Positions 34,590 to 44,261 of a stretch of DNA of 64,000 nt are shown here, in pieces. The stretch comes from Flavobacterium restrictum (lineage in GTDB: Bacteria > Bacteroidota > Bacteroidia > Flavobacteriales > Flavobacteriaceae): the NCBI RefSeq assembly GCF_007097245.1, contig NZ_VJZT01000014.1:55408-119407 (forward strand). Direction: 5' to 3'. A program made the translations under genes and the position numbers. The first letter of the stretch is position 1. Each line of letters begins with the position of its first letter. The notes beneath the pieces were generated by a model. It had not been told where the DNA came from. It saw nothing but the letters and a program-made list of their open reading frames with translations, and made no database searches.

Positions 34590-36626
34590 ATGAAAGTGCT
34601 ACAATTTCCTTTGGCGAGAATAACAATTGGTTTTGTGCTGGGCATACTAAGTGCCTATTACTGCAACCCTATTCCAGAATTGGTTTTTGGCAGTCTTTTG
34701 GTAGCCTTTGTATCGCTTTGTTTTTGCTATTTTTGGAGTGTTAAAAAAACGTACAATTCCTTATTTTTTGGAATAAACACTGCCTTTTTGAGTTTTTGCA
34801 TTGGAGCAACTGCGCTAATTGTCCACACCGATTCTTTTCAAAAAAGCAATTACATTCACAACACGTCTTTATTCGAAAAAGACCATTTGATAAGGGTGAC
34901 AATTCGTGAAAAGCTAAAAAATTCAGTTACAAACTATCGTTATATTGCGCTTATTGAGCAAGTAAATCAACAAAAACAAACTGGGAAAATCGTACTTAAT
35001 ATCCGGAAAGACAGTCTAAATTTACCATTTGAAATTGGGACAAATTTACAAATCAAAGGCACGTTGTATCCCAACAATCCGCCTAACAATCCAAACCAAT
35101 TTGATTACAGCAAATACCTAGCGAACAAGCAAATTTACGCCCAAATTTACGCCAATGCGGATGCTATTCAAAAAGGAAGTAAACTCGAAAAAGACATTTG
35201 GTATTACACAGCACGATTGCGAACAAAAATTATTCGGAATTTAGAGAAAAACCATTTTCATAAAACCGAACTTGATGTCGCCGTGGCACTCATTCTAGGG
35301 CAACAACAAGATATTTCACCAGAGATTATTCGGGATTATCAGTATGCGGGTGCGGTTCATATTTTATCGGTTTCGGGATTGCATATTGGTTTTATTTTGA
35401 TGTTTCTCACGGCAGTTTTAAAACCTATTCCCAACACTCGAAAAGGGTCGTTTATCAAGTTACTACTCATTTTGATTTCGTTGTGGCTGTTTGGAATTTT
35501 AGCTGGTTTGGCACCCTCTGTGGTTCGCTCTGTAACCATGTTTTCGTTTGTAGCCATTGGGAATCATTTGCGCCGAAGCGTGAACATTTACCATACATTA
35601 CTGGTTTCTATCCTGCTTATTTTACTATTTCAACCCACTTTTTTGTTTGATGTTGGGTTTCAATTGAGTTATGTAGCATTGTTTTTTATCGTTTGGTTGC
35701 AACCACTTTTGGCTGGTATTTGGATACCCAAAAACAAAGTACTCACCTACATTTGGGATATTATCACGGTAACATTTGCAGCACAAATAGGCACTTTTCC
35801 ATTGAGTATTTATTATTTCCATCAATTCCCAGGGTTGTTTTTTGCGACAAATTTAGTTGTCATACCGCTCCTTTCTTTGATTATGATTCTAGGTGTTGTC
35901 GTTATGCTTTTGGCAGCGTTAAATTGCGTCCCGTATTTCCTTTCGAAAGCATTGGAATGGAGCATTTTCTATTTGAATAAAATAATCAATACCATCGCTT
36001 CATTGGAACAATTTATCATTCACGATATTGCATTCAATTGGTATTTTATGATGAGTTTTTATCTCTTGATTGTGAGTTGTATTCTTTGGTTCAAAAAACC
36101 AAGTTTCAACAAACTCATTGGGGTAGGTATTGCCATAATTATAACTCAAATTGTTGTTTTAGAAAACCAATGGAAAATTCAAAACGAGCACGAATGGATT
36201 GTTTTTAATGCTAAAAAAACCACACTTATTACAGAGCGAAAGGGCAAACAAGTAACGGTATTTGCTGCTGATAATGTATTAAAAACGGCAAGCAAAAACA
36301 ATGTGCTTACAACTTATCTCGTGGGCAACTATAGCACATTGACGGCAAAGAAAAAGCTGGGGAATATCGCGTATTTTAAAGGAGAAAAAATTCTAATTGT
36401 AGATAGTTTGTGTTCATTTCCAAAGGACATATCACCTGATATTTTGGTACTTACACAATCAGCAAGACTTAATCTTGAGCGCGTTTTGCACACTATGAAA
36501 CCCAAAATGGTAGTCGCTGACGGGAGTAATTTCAAGAGTCTTTTGAAAATTTGGAAAGCAACGTGCCAGCAACAAAAAATCCCTTTTCATGCCACAGCCG
36601 AAAAGGGATTTTACAGGTTACAGTAA
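34590..36626 (+). CDS. ComEC/Rec2 family competence membrane protein
   Basis: A 678-residue polytopic membrane protein. N-terminal TM segments and a DUF4131-like region (about residues 30-190; GTLYPNNPPNNPNQFDYSKY) precede the Competence domain (about 210-490) with the family signature GAVHILSVSGLHIGFI and GLAPSVVRSVTMFSF. ComEC forms the inner-membrane DNA channel in natural transformation. The C-terminal ~150 residues take the place of the metallo-beta-lactamase nuclease domain, but no HxHxDH metal motif is visible, so that part looks degenerate. This shorter form appears common in Bacteroidota. A DNA-uptake role is inferred from the family only. Confidence 0.85.
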   Translation: MKVLQFPLARITIGFVLGILSAYYCNPIPELVFGSLLVAFVSLCFCYFWSVKKTYNSLFFGINTAFLSFCIGATALIVHTDSFQKSNYIHNTSLFEKDHLIRVTIREKLKNSVTNYRYIALIEQVNQQKQTGKIVLNIRKDSLNLPFEIGTNLQIKGTLYPNNPPNNPNQFDYSKYLANKQIYAQIYANADAIQKGSKLEKDIWYYTARLRTKIIRNLEKNHFHKTELDVAVALILGQQQDISPEIIRDYQYAGAVHILSVSGLHIGFILMFLTAVLKPIPNTRKGSFIKLLLILISLWLFGILAGLAPSVVRSVTMFSFVAIGNHLRRSVNIYHTLLVSILLILLFQPTFLFDVGFQLSYVALFFIVWLQPLLAGIWIPKNKVLTYIWDIITVTFAAQIGTFPLSIYYFHQFPGLFFATNLVVIPLLSLIMILGVVVMLLAALNCVPYFLSKALEWSIFYLNKIINTIASLEQFIIHDIAFNWYFMMSFYLLIVSCILWFKKPSFNKLIGVGIAIIITQIVVLENQWKIQNEHEWIVFNAKKTTLITERKGKQVTVFAADNVLKTASKNNVLTTYLVGNYSTLTAKKKLGNIAYFKGEKILIVDSLCSFPKDISPDILVLTQSARLNLERVLHTMKPKMVVADGSNFKSLLKIWKATCQQQKIPFHATAEKGFYRLQ

Positions 36627-36638
36627 CCTAAAATAGGA

Positions 36639-37100
36639 TTATTTTTTTTTTAAGAAACCATCGGCAACGGCCAACCAAGCTTTTGGACCGCCAGCAACAT
36701 AACCGGTAGTTCCTAGCCCTTGAAAATTGGTTTTTCCGTCTTTGGTAATTCCATTAGCGATACAAATTGTTGGGAAACCTTGGATATTAAATGCTTGTTG
36801 CAAATCATTATTTTGTTTTTTAATTTCATCGGTTTGTGGGGCACGTCTCGGGAAATCCAATTCAACCAAGATCACATTGGCTTTTGCCCAAGTTGCAAAT
36901 TCTGGCGTGGTCAAAACTTCTTTTTGCAAACGAATACACCAGCCGCACCAGTCACTTCCTGTGAAGAATAACAACAATGGTTTTTTCTCTTTATTGCCTA
37001 CAGCTATGGCTTCGTTTACATTGGTATACCACTTTAATTCTTGCGCTTGCATGGCAAAACCACTTACCAGAAATGCGGCTATCAAAACTATTTTTTTCAT
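36639..37100 (-). CDS. Periplasmic thioredoxin-like protein
   Basis: A 153-residue protein with signal peptide (MKKIVLIAAFLVSGFAMQAQ) and a thioredoxin fold of the thioredoxin_7/DUF255-like type. FFTGSDWCGWCIRLQKEV holds the CGWC redox pair and GFPTICIANG the cis-Pro loop. It probably reduces or folds envelope proteins. The ATG at 37100 is used because the signal peptide begins there; an in-frame ATG at 37148 adds a non-signal extension. It lies 54 bp downstream of the second POT transporter, as last gene of the peptide-utilisation operon. Confidence 0.88.
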   Translation of the reverse strand: MKKIVLIAAFLVSGFAMQAQELKWYTNVNEAIAVGNKEKKPLLLFFTGSDWCGWCIRLQKEVLTTPEFATWAKANVILVELDFPRRAPQTDEIKKQNNDLQQAFNIQGFPTICIANGITKDGKTNFQGLGTTGYVAGGPKAWLAVADGFLKKK

Positions 37101-37154
37101 CTTTTTTATTAATTTTTTACAAATATATACAAAAACAATACCACTCAATGTCGG

Positions 37155-38639
37155 CTATTTTACTTCTTGCATTAATTTTTTCATTATTGGCACAATTAGT
37201 ATTAAAAAAACTCCCGCAACAATCGAATACATTGCCAGTTGGTAATATCCTTGCGTATAGGATTGTAATTTAGACATTAATGTTGTTCCCGTATTCGATT
37301 CGGCCATTGCGGCTCCTAATTTTCCGGCGGCAAATTGTCCAAAGGCACTGGCTAGAAACCACAATCCCATCATCATCCCGAAGAGTCTTTTGGGAGACAA
37401 TTTGGTAATAATAGACATCCCAATAGGGCCTAAACAAAGTTCTCCTAAAGTGGTTACTAAATAGGCAAACGTGAATAAATTTAAAGAAGTGACACCTTTG
37501 CTATTCGCAAAAAAGCGGGTGTAGTAAAACAAAAAGAATGAGGCTCCCAAAAACAAAAATCCAATACCAAATTTAACAATAGTGTTAGGCTCCAATTTCT
37601 TTTGAGCCAACCATAGCCACAATAAACCTAGAACTGGACTAAAAATTATAACAAAAAACGAGTTGGAACTATTGTTTACAATATTGGGATCTATATTAAA
37701 AAAAAGTAGGCTTGAATCTAAATTATCTTTGGCAAAAAGCGACAACGAACCACCGCTTTGTTCGTAAATAGAATTGAAAACAAAATAGAAAAATATAAAA
37801 ACAAAGGCTGCTAACAGTTTCTTTTGAAGGGTGATTTCTTTCAAATTATAGACTTCAAACAGAAAATAAAGTACGGCAATAATTCCTATTGTGTACATAA
37901 AATAATCCGTAAAACTAGTGTTCTTGACCATTATAAAAATAAAAGGAATACTCAATAAAGAGCCCAAATAAACGGCTATTTCTTTTGTTTTTCGTTTTCC
38001 TTTCGTCAAATTCAAAAGTGGTGAATCGCCAATAGGACCCAAATGTTTTTTGGTCATTAAAAACGTAGTCAAACCAATAATCATTACAACTGCAGCCGAC
38101 AAAAAGCACATAGACCACGAGTAATTTTTGCCTAAATAAATACACAAAGCACCTCCTAAAAGGCCTCCAATATTAATCCCAGCATAGAACATTCCGTAAC
38201 CAGCATCCCGTCTTGGGTCTTTTTCGTGGTATAATTCGCCGACCATAGAGGAAATATTAGGCTTGAAAAAACCAGTACCAATAATCGAAAAAGCAATACC
38301 ATAATAAAATAAAGTTTGAGGAGAAAAGGCAATTAACAAATTACCCAAAATCATGACAATACCGCCAAAAAAAAGAGACTTCTTGAACCCTAAAATCTTA
38401 TCGGCAAAAATGCCACCTATGAACGTAAACGCATATACAAAAGCCTGTATAGCACCATATTGCAAACTAGCTGCGGCTTCTTTTAACAAAAGCTGATCAA
38501 CCATAAAGAAAACTAAAACCCCACGCATGCCATAGAAACAAAAACGCTCCCACATTTCAACAATAAACAAATACCAGAGCTGTTTAGGATATTTCCCTTT
38601 AAAATTTTGTATTTGTTCGATTGTAATAGTATGTTCCAT
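37155..38639 (-). CDS. POT-family proton-dependent oligopeptide transporter
   Basis: A 494-residue major facilitator of the PTR2/POT family with about 12-14 TM helices. LWYLFIVEMWERFCFYGMRG carries the ExxER proton-coupling motif, GGIFADKILGFKK follows, and GMFYAGINIGGLLGGALC is the PTR2 signature. It should import di- and tripeptides. It lies 30 bp downstream of a second POT gene, which in turn follows a dipeptidyl-peptidase gene, so the operon cuts peptides in the periplasm and imports the products. Confidence 0.92.
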   Translation of the reverse strand: MEHTITIEQIQNFKGKYPKQLWYLFIVEMWERFCFYGMRGVLVFFMVDQLLLKEAAASLQYGAIQAFVYAFTFIGGIFADKILGFKKSLFFGGIVMILGNLLIAFSPQTLFYYGIAFSIIGTGFFKPNISSMVGELYHEKDPRRDAGYGMFYAGINIGGLLGGALCIYLGKNYSWSMCFLSAAVVMIIGLTTFLMTKKHLGPIGDSPLLNLTKGKRKTKEIAVYLGSLLSIPFIFIMVKNTSFTDYFMYTIGIIAVLYFLFEVYNLKEITLQKKLLAAFVFIFFYFVFNSIYEQSGGSLSLFAKDNLDSSLLFFNIDPNIVNNSSNSFFVIIFSPVLGLLWLWLAQKKLEPNTIVKFGIGFLFLGASFFLFYYTRFFANSKGVTSLNLFTFAYLVTTLGELCLGPIGMSIITKLSPKRLFGMMMGLWFLASAFGQFAAGKLGAAMAESNTGTTLMSKLQSYTQGYYQLAMYSIVAGVFLILIVPIMKKLMQEVK

Positions 38640-38669
38640 AATATATTGTGGGTTTTAAAAAATTTATAA

Positions 38670-40346
38670 TTAGCGAATACCGTGCATCATTTTTTTCAAG
38701 AAAGGAGTCAATGCAAATAAAACGAGAGCAGCAATTCCGGTCAAGACAACAAAAACCATAAAAAATTCGAACAAATTATGGATTTCAAAACCTACAAAAA
38801 CATTATTATGATCGCTTATGTTATTATCAGCCAATACTTTGAGTTGGGTTGCCGTTGGCGTTATTGTTTTGTCCAAAATCCCTTGTAAATCAATGCCTAA
38901 ATCAGTTGCTTTTTTGAATTTATCACCCGTTGCTGGCAATATCGATCCCAAAGTACCACCCAAGGCATAGCCAGAGGCATTCGACAAAAAGAAAACGCCA
39001 TATAATAAGGACGAAAACCGTTTTGGTGATAGTTTCCCAACCAAAGAAAGTCCAATGGGTGACAAACACAACTCGGCACAAGTGTTTAGCAAATACAACA
39101 ATATCAACCATTTCACAGCTAACAAACCCGAATTACCAAGGTCTTTTACTTGATTAGCAATCATAAAAAAGCTGACAGTAATTAGTAACAATCCAAACGC
39201 TAATTTTACTGGCGAAATGGGTTCTTTATCATTGGCTCTTAATTTATCCCACAATATACTAAACGGAATTGCTAATGCAACAACGAATAAACCATTAAAA
39301 ATTTGAACCATCGAAGCAGGCATTTGCCATCCAAAAAAACCTCTATCCGTTTGATTATCGGCAATAAATGTCAATGAAGATCCTGCTTGCTCGAAAGCTG
39401 CCCAAAAGAAAATAATAAAAAACGAAACGATATAAATAACAATAATTCGGTCTCTCTCGATTTTTGTCAAAGATGAATCCGAGATAATTAATCCCGCTAA
39501 TGTTAATCCGCTAGAATAAATTAAAGTATAAATTAAGTTTTGATCAAAAGCGTAATGAAAAATAGCTCCTAAAACAAGGAAAACAACTCCTGCAATACCC
39601 AAGGATAAGGAAGAGAAATTGGCTTTTTGTGCTTCGCCTTCTTCAAAATCTGCGGCAACATTTTGAGACGGCAAACCGCCTAATGGTCTCCCTTCGGGAG
39701 TGACTACATATTTGTTTTTTAGAAAATAAAACAAAACCGTCCCAATAAGCATGGCTATAGAAGCCGCAAGAAATCCCCACTTGAATGCGTGAATATCTCG
39801 TACGCCTCCCGTGTCTCGTACATCGCCTAATAACGGACAAATTGATTGCCCTAAAAACGCTCCAATGTTGATTCCCATATAGAAAATTGTAAAAGCGGTA
39901 TCTAATTTACTTTTTTCTTGTTTGGGATACAAACTCCCCACCATACTGGAGATATTGGGTTTGAAAAAACCATTTCCAAAAATAATTAGACCCAAACCGC
40001 CATACATTATAGTGGTTGCCAAACTTAAATTTGCAGTAAAAACAGTGGCACTGGTAAACAACAACAATTGTCCAATAGCCATTACCAAACCTCCCAACAA
40101 AATACAATTCCGGTTCCCAAAATAACGGTCAGAGATAAATCCGCCCAACATGGGTGTTAAATAGCACAATCCCAGAAAACCACCATAAATAATAGAGGCG
40201 TCTTCCTCCTTCATCAGTAACGAGTTTACTAGAAACAAAACCAATAAGGTTCGCATCCCATAGAAATTGAAACGCTCCCACATTTCGGTTCCAAATAATA
40301 CCCAAAGCCCTTTTGGATGTCCTGTTTTTGATTGTGTTTCGGTCAT
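38670..40346 (-). CDS. POT-family proton-dependent oligopeptide transporter (second copy)
   Basis: A 558-residue PTR2/POT transporter. LWVLFGTEMWERFNFYGMRT carries ExxER, GGFISDRYFGNRN and FTIFYMGINIGAFLGQSI are family signatures, and a longer cytoplasmic loop (about residues 215-250) and C-terminal insertion (about 475-525) distinguish it from the neighbour. The two POT proteins are clearly paralogous but not recent copies, so they may differ in peptide preference. The start is 22 bp after the DPP-IV-like peptidase stop. Confidence 0.92.
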   Translation of the reverse strand: MTETQSKTGHPKGLWVLFGTEMWERFNFYGMRTLLVLFLVNSLLMKEEDASIIYGGFLGLCYLTPMLGGFISDRYFGNRNCILLGGLVMAIGQLLLFTSATVFTANLSLATTIMYGGLGLIIFGNGFFKPNISSMVGSLYPKQEKSKLDTAFTIFYMGINIGAFLGQSICPLLGDVRDTGGVRDIHAFKWGFLAASIAMLIGTVLFYFLKNKYVVTPEGRPLGGLPSQNVAADFEEGEAQKANFSSLSLGIAGVVFLVLGAIFHYAFDQNLIYTLIYSSGLTLAGLIISDSSLTKIERDRIIVIYIVSFFIIFFWAAFEQAGSSLTFIADNQTDRGFFGWQMPASMVQIFNGLFVVALAIPFSILWDKLRANDKEPISPVKLAFGLLLITVSFFMIANQVKDLGNSGLLAVKWLILLYLLNTCAELCLSPIGLSLVGKLSPKRFSSLLYGVFFLSNASGYALGGTLGSILPATGDKFKKATDLGIDLQGILDKTITPTATQLKVLADNNISDHNNVFVGFEIHNLFEFFMVFVVLTGIAALVLFALTPFLKKMMHGIR

Positions 40347-40368
40347 TATAGTTGTTTTAGGTTGTGAT

Positions 40369-42537
40369 TTATAAATTTTCTTTGATAAAGTTAGTCATTT
40401 TATTATAAAGTTGCATTCGCGTTTTTCCACCTCTAATGCTGTGATCGTTATCCGGATAAATCTGGGAATCGAACTGTATGTTGGCTTGAATCATCGCTTC
40501 CATCATTTGCATGGAGTTTTGCACATGTACATTATCATCACCTGAACCGTGTATCAAAAGGAATTTCCCCTTGAGTTGTTGCACAAAATTCATAGGCGAA
40601 TTGTCATCGTATCCCCTTGGGTTTTCTTGTGGTGTTTGCATGTAGCGCTCCGTGTAAACGCTATCATAAAAACGCCAATTGGTCACGGGAGCCACTGCAA
40701 TCGCCATTTTAAAAACGTCATTTCCTTTCATAATACAATTCGACGCCATGAATCCGCCATAAGACCAACCCCAAATTCCAATTCTGGTTTTATCTACAAA
40801 AGGGTAATTCCCAATCACTTTGGCAGCATCAATTTGATCTTCGACTTCGAATTTTCCGAGTTGTTTTTGGGTACACTTCTTGAAATTGGCACCTTTAAAA
40901 CCCGTTCCCCGACCGTCAACACAAGCTACGATATAGCCTTGTTGTGCCAACATCATAAACCAATACTCATTAGAATTGCCCCATTGGTTCACCACTTGTT
41001 GCGACCCAGGCCCAGAATACTGAATCATAAAAACAGGATATTTCTTGGAGGCGTCAAAATCTTTGGGTTTCATGATCCAAGCATTCAATTCGTTTCCTTT
41101 ATCCGTTTTTAAAACAAAAAATTCTTTTACAGGTAAATTATACGCTTTTAATTGCGTGGCCAATGCTTCGTTGTTTTCTATAACTTGAAGTTCTTTGCCT
41201 GTTTTCGAATCGTTTAACGAATACCTAGTGGGTTGCTCGGCAGTCGAAAACGTGTTGATATAATATTGGAAATTGGGACTAAAAGTCGCTGCGTTAGCTC
41301 CTGTTTTTGGGGACAAAAGCACTTTGTTTTTTCCGTCAAGTCCTATTTTATAAATCGCTTTGTTGATAGAACTATTCTCCACCGATTGGTAAAAAACAGT
41401 ATTTGTTTTAGCATCAAAACCATAATATTTCGTCACTTCCCAATTGCCTTTGGTCACTTGATTTTTGAATTTTCCCGTTTTGTCATAGAGGTAAATGTGA
41501 TTAAACCCATCTTTCTCGCTCGTCCAGATAAAACTATTGTCCTTGAGGAACGTCAAATCATTGGTAACCGCAACATACGCTTTGTCTTTTTCGTTCAAAA
41601 CCACTTTTGCCACCGCCGAATTGCCATCTATAAACAACAAATCCAAACTGTCTTGGTGGCGATTTAAGATTTGAGCACTCAAAACATGGGCATCATTTGT
41701 CCATTGAATTCTTGGAATATAAAAATCCGAGTAGGTTTCTAAATTTACTTTTTGAGTCGACTTGGCGTTCACATCATAAATATGCAGCGAAACTTCGGAG
41801 TTTTTCTCACCTGCTTTTGGGTATTTAAAAGTCTCGATTGTGGGGTACAAATCTTTTTTGAAAATAGACATTGAGAATTCAGGAACCTGACTTTCGTCAA
41901 ACCGTATGTAGGCAATTATCTGGCTGTCTTTACTCCAATCAAAGGCTTTTACAAACGCAAATTCCTCTTCATAAACCCAATCTGTAATCCCGTTAATGAT
42001 GCTGTTTTTCTTGCCATCGGTGGTGATTGTCGTGGTCGTTTTGGAACTCAAATCATAGACATAAAGGTTGTTTTCTCTGGCGTAAGCAATCTTTTTTCCA
42101 TCGGGTGAAAAAGTAGGTTCTTGCACAGGGAAATCAAAAAGTTTGACCAAAACTTGCGTTGCGGTATCAAACAAAAAATAATCGGCGGTAAAGGAATGGC
42201 GAAAGATTTGCTTTTTGTTGCAAGCCAGCAAAAGTTGCTTTTCGGAAGCATCAAAACTGTAGCTTTCTATTTTTGGTAACGCTTTGAATTGTTTGGTATC
42301 GATGAGCGTAGTCACTTTTTTTAGAGTTCCAAAATCATACACATCAATTTGGGAACTGCCCGTATTCTTGTCAAAATTCAATACCGTATAATGGTTGGTA
42401 TTTTGCATGGATTTGAGTTCATCCATCGCTTTGGCGGTGTAAACACCCGAATATATTTCTTCAACTGTGATTTTTTTTTGTCCAAAAACGACACAAGACC
42501 AGACTAAAAACAAAACCGTTATTTTATTCAAATGCAT
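40369..42537 (-). CDS. Dipeptidyl peptidase IV-type S9 peptidase
   Basis: A 722-residue secreted serine peptidase. A signal peptide (HLNKITVLFLVWSCVVFGQ) is followed by a DPP-IV-type beta-propeller (about residues 90-450; FAFVKAFDWSKDSQIIAYIR holds the Glu-type substrate region WVYEEEFAF). The alpha/beta hydrolase domain holds Ser in GIWGWSYGGFMASN, Asp in HGSGDDNVHVQNS and His in DNDHSIRGG. It removes N-terminal X-Pro or X-Ala dipeptides in the periplasm. It is the first gene of a four-gene operon with two POT peptide importers and a thioredoxin-like protein, giving a consistent protein-degradation pathway. Confidence 0.94.
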   Translation of the reverse strand: MHLNKITVLFLVWSCVVFGQKKITVEEIYSGVYTAKAMDELKSMQNTNHYTVLNFDKNTGSSQIDVYDFGTLKKVTTLIDTKQFKALPKIESYSFDASEKQLLLACNKKQIFRHSFTADYFLFDTATQVLVKLFDFPVQEPTFSPDGKKIAYARENNLYVYDLSSKTTTTITTDGKKNSIINGITDWVYEEEFAFVKAFDWSKDSQIIAYIRFDESQVPEFSMSIFKKDLYPTIETFKYPKAGEKNSEVSLHIYDVNAKSTQKVNLETYSDFYIPRIQWTNDAHVLSAQILNRHQDSLDLLFIDGNSAVAKVVLNEKDKAYVAVTNDLTFLKDNSFIWTSEKDGFNHIYLYDKTGKFKNQVTKGNWEVTKYYGFDAKTNTVFYQSVENSSINKAIYKIGLDGKNKVLLSPKTGANAATFSPNFQYYINTFSTAEQPTRYSLNDSKTGKELQVIENNEALATQLKAYNLPVKEFFVLKTDKGNELNAWIMKPKDFDASKKYPVFMIQYSGPGSQQVVNQWGNSNEYWFMMLAQQGYIVACVDGRGTGFKGANFKKCTQKQLGKFEVEDQIDAAKVIGNYPFVDKTRIGIWGWSYGGFMASNCIMKGNDVFKMAIAVAPVTNWRFYDSVYTERYMQTPQENPRGYDDNSPMNFVQQLKGKFLLIHGSGDDNVHVQNSMQMMEAMIQANIQFDSQIYPDNDHSIRGGKTRMQLYNKMTNFIKENL

Positions 42538-42682
42538 ACAATTGATTTTAATTTAAAAAACTGGTCAATTTTAGTGAAAAAATTACAATAAACACACATT
42601 TTGAATGTTAAATGTTAAATTAAAGCTTCCTAAAAATCATTTTAACGTTTTTAAAAATCAAACTCAAAAGGTGTTTTTTACA

Positions 42683-42831
42683 ACAGATTGCTTCGCCTGT
42701 TCGCTATCGCTCGGATTTCAGCTTTTTTTTAGAAATAAATTCGTATAAATTTCGCTGAAACAGGTGAATGCAGTTACTTTTTTTATTAAAATGGGCGACC
42801 CGAGCGATAGCGAACAGGCGAAGCAATCTGT
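42683..42831. repeat. MITE-like element with 32-bp perfect inverted ends
   Basis: The left arm (42683-42714, beginning ACAGATTGCTTCGCC) and right arm (42800-42831) are perfect inverted copies of 32 bp enclosing 85 bp of AT-rich sequence. The arms are much more GC-rich than the surroundings. Inside, TTTCAGC (42716-42722) and GCTGAAA form a second nested inverted pair. There is no coding capacity. It occupies most of the 376-bp gap between the peptidase gene and the HMG-CoA reductase promoter, and may be a non-autonomous mobile element or REP-like hairpin. Confidence 0.8.
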
Positions 42832-42861
42832 GGTGGTACTTTAAAAGCGAATGCCCTGACC

Positions 42862-42893
42862 TTGCAATTAAAAAACGGAATACCGTATCTTTG
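42862..42893 (+). promoter_or_regulatory. Promoter of the mevalonate gene pair
   Basis: TTG at 42862-42864 and TATCTTTG at 42886-42893, 21-bp spacer, match the -33 and -7 consensus. The -7 box is 26 bp upstream of the ATG at 42920. The box lies just downstream of the MITE-like element, whose right arm ends at 42831. Confidence 0.6.
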
Positions 42894-42919
42894 CTATCAA
42901 ATTACACAATCAATTGAGC

Positions 42920-44236
42920 ATGAATAAAACGGTCAGCGGATTTTCGAAATTATCTAAAGAAGAAAAAATAAATTGGATTGCCAATACCTACTTTTCTGCC
43001 CCACAGGAAGCAATAGCTTTAATCAAAAAGTATTGGAATGCAGACCCCAAAATCCAACAATTACACGATGATTTTATAGAAAACACCATTTCTAATTTTT
43101 ATATTCCTCTAGGAGTAGCCCCAAATTTCTTGATAAACGGTAAATACAGTACCATTCCTATGGCAATCGAGGAAAGTTCTGTGGTTGCCGCTGCCGCAAA
43201 AGCTGCCAAATATTGGGCGACACGAGGCGGTTTTAAAGCCACCGTAATCAACACCGAAAAAATTGGACAAGTTCATTTTATATACAAAGGCGAAATTGAA
43301 AAACTAGATTTATTTTTTCTCCAAGTCAAAAATAAATTTTACGAAGACACCGCATCTCTTACCAAAAACATGCAAAAACGAGGCGGTGGCATCCTTGATA
43401 TTGCTTTAATCGACAAGACGAATTCCCTACCCAATTATTTTCAGCTTCATGCCACTTTTGACACCAAAGACAGCATGGGAGCCAATTTTATCAATTCGTG
43501 TTTGGAGCAATTTGCCAAGACATTGAAGGAAGAAGCCCTGAAGTACGCCCTTTTTTCCGAGACCGAAAAGGATATCCAAATCGTTATGAGCATCCTCTCG
43601 AATTATGTCCCCAATTGCATTGTTCGCGCCGAAGTATCGTGTCCCGTTGCTGCTTTGTCCGAAAAAAACATTCCTAATTCACAGGAATTTGCAAGCCGTT
43701 TTATACAAGCCGTGCAAATTGCCGAGGTAGAACCTTTTCGAGCCGTGACGCACAACAAAGGCATCATGAACGGGATTGATGCCGTTGTACTGGCAACAGG
43801 GAATGATTTTCGTGCTGTCGAAGCAGGAGTTCACGCTTATGCGGCACGAAACGGCAAATATTCCAGCTTATCACATGCCAAAATCGAGAACGATATTTTT
43901 ACTTTTTGGCTCGAAGTTCCTTTGGCATTAGGTACCGTGGGCGGTTTGACGTCCTTACATCCATTAGTAAAATTAGCGTTAGAAATGCTCGAAAATCCTT
44001 CGGCCGAGGAGTTGATGCAGTTTGTAGCGGTTGCCGGATTGGCACAAAATTTTGCCGCTTTGCGTTCACTAACTACCACCGGCATTCAGGAAGGCCACAT
44101 GAAAATGCACTTGAACAACATCCTGAACCAGTTTGAAATCAACGAAACCGAAACCCATTTGATAAAAAAACACTTCAAAACACATCCCATTTCGCACAGT
44201 GCCGTGGTGGATTTTATTGCGAATTTAAAAAAATAA
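42920..44236 (+). CDS. Hydroxymethylglutaryl-CoA reductase
   Basis: A 438-residue class II type HMG-CoA reductase that makes mevalonate from HMG-CoA. Motifs are ENTISNFYIPLGVAPNFLIN and MAIEESSVVAAAAKAAKYW (catalytic Glu), TFDTKDSMGANFIN (catalytic Lys-Asp), LALGTVGGLTSLHPL, and GIQEGHMKMH with the catalytic His. I start at the ATG at 42920; two codons upstream is a TTG. The next gene, 25 bp downstream, is a GHMP kinase, so the pair belongs to the mevalonate route to isoprenoids. The family is labelled degradative in some databases, but a biosynthetic role is likely here. Confidence 0.95.
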   Translation: MNKTVSGFSKLSKEEKINWIANTYFSAPQEAIALIKKYWNADPKIQQLHDDFIENTISNFYIPLGVAPNFLINGKYSTIPMAIEESSVVAAAAKAAKYWATRGGFKATVINTEKIGQVHFIYKGEIEKLDLFFLQVKNKFYEDTASLTKNMQKRGGGILDIALIDKTNSLPNYFQLHATFDTKDSMGANFINSCLEQFAKTLKEEALKYALFSETEKDIQIVMSILSNYVPNCIVRAEVSCPVAALSEKNIPNSQEFASRFIQAVQIAEVEPFRAVTHNKGIMNGIDAVVLATGNDFRAVEAGVHAYAARNGKYSSLSHAKIENDIFTFWLEVPLALGTVGGLTSLHPLVKLALEMLENPSAEELMQFVAVAGLAQNFAALRSLTTTGIQEGHMKMHLNNILNQFEINETETHLIKKHFKTHPISHSAVVDFIANLKK

Positions 44237-44261
44237 GCTTTTTGAGGTTAAAAATACATAC

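Noticed and set aside
36614..36629. Short hairpin AGGTTACAGTAACCT at the comEC stop as terminator
   Set aside because: The stem is only six base pairs, overlaps the stop codon region and has no adjacent T-run.
40549..41112. 187-codon plus-strand frame opposite the DPP-IV gene
   Set aside because: It lies fully within the well-supported peptidase gene and has no recognisable motif.
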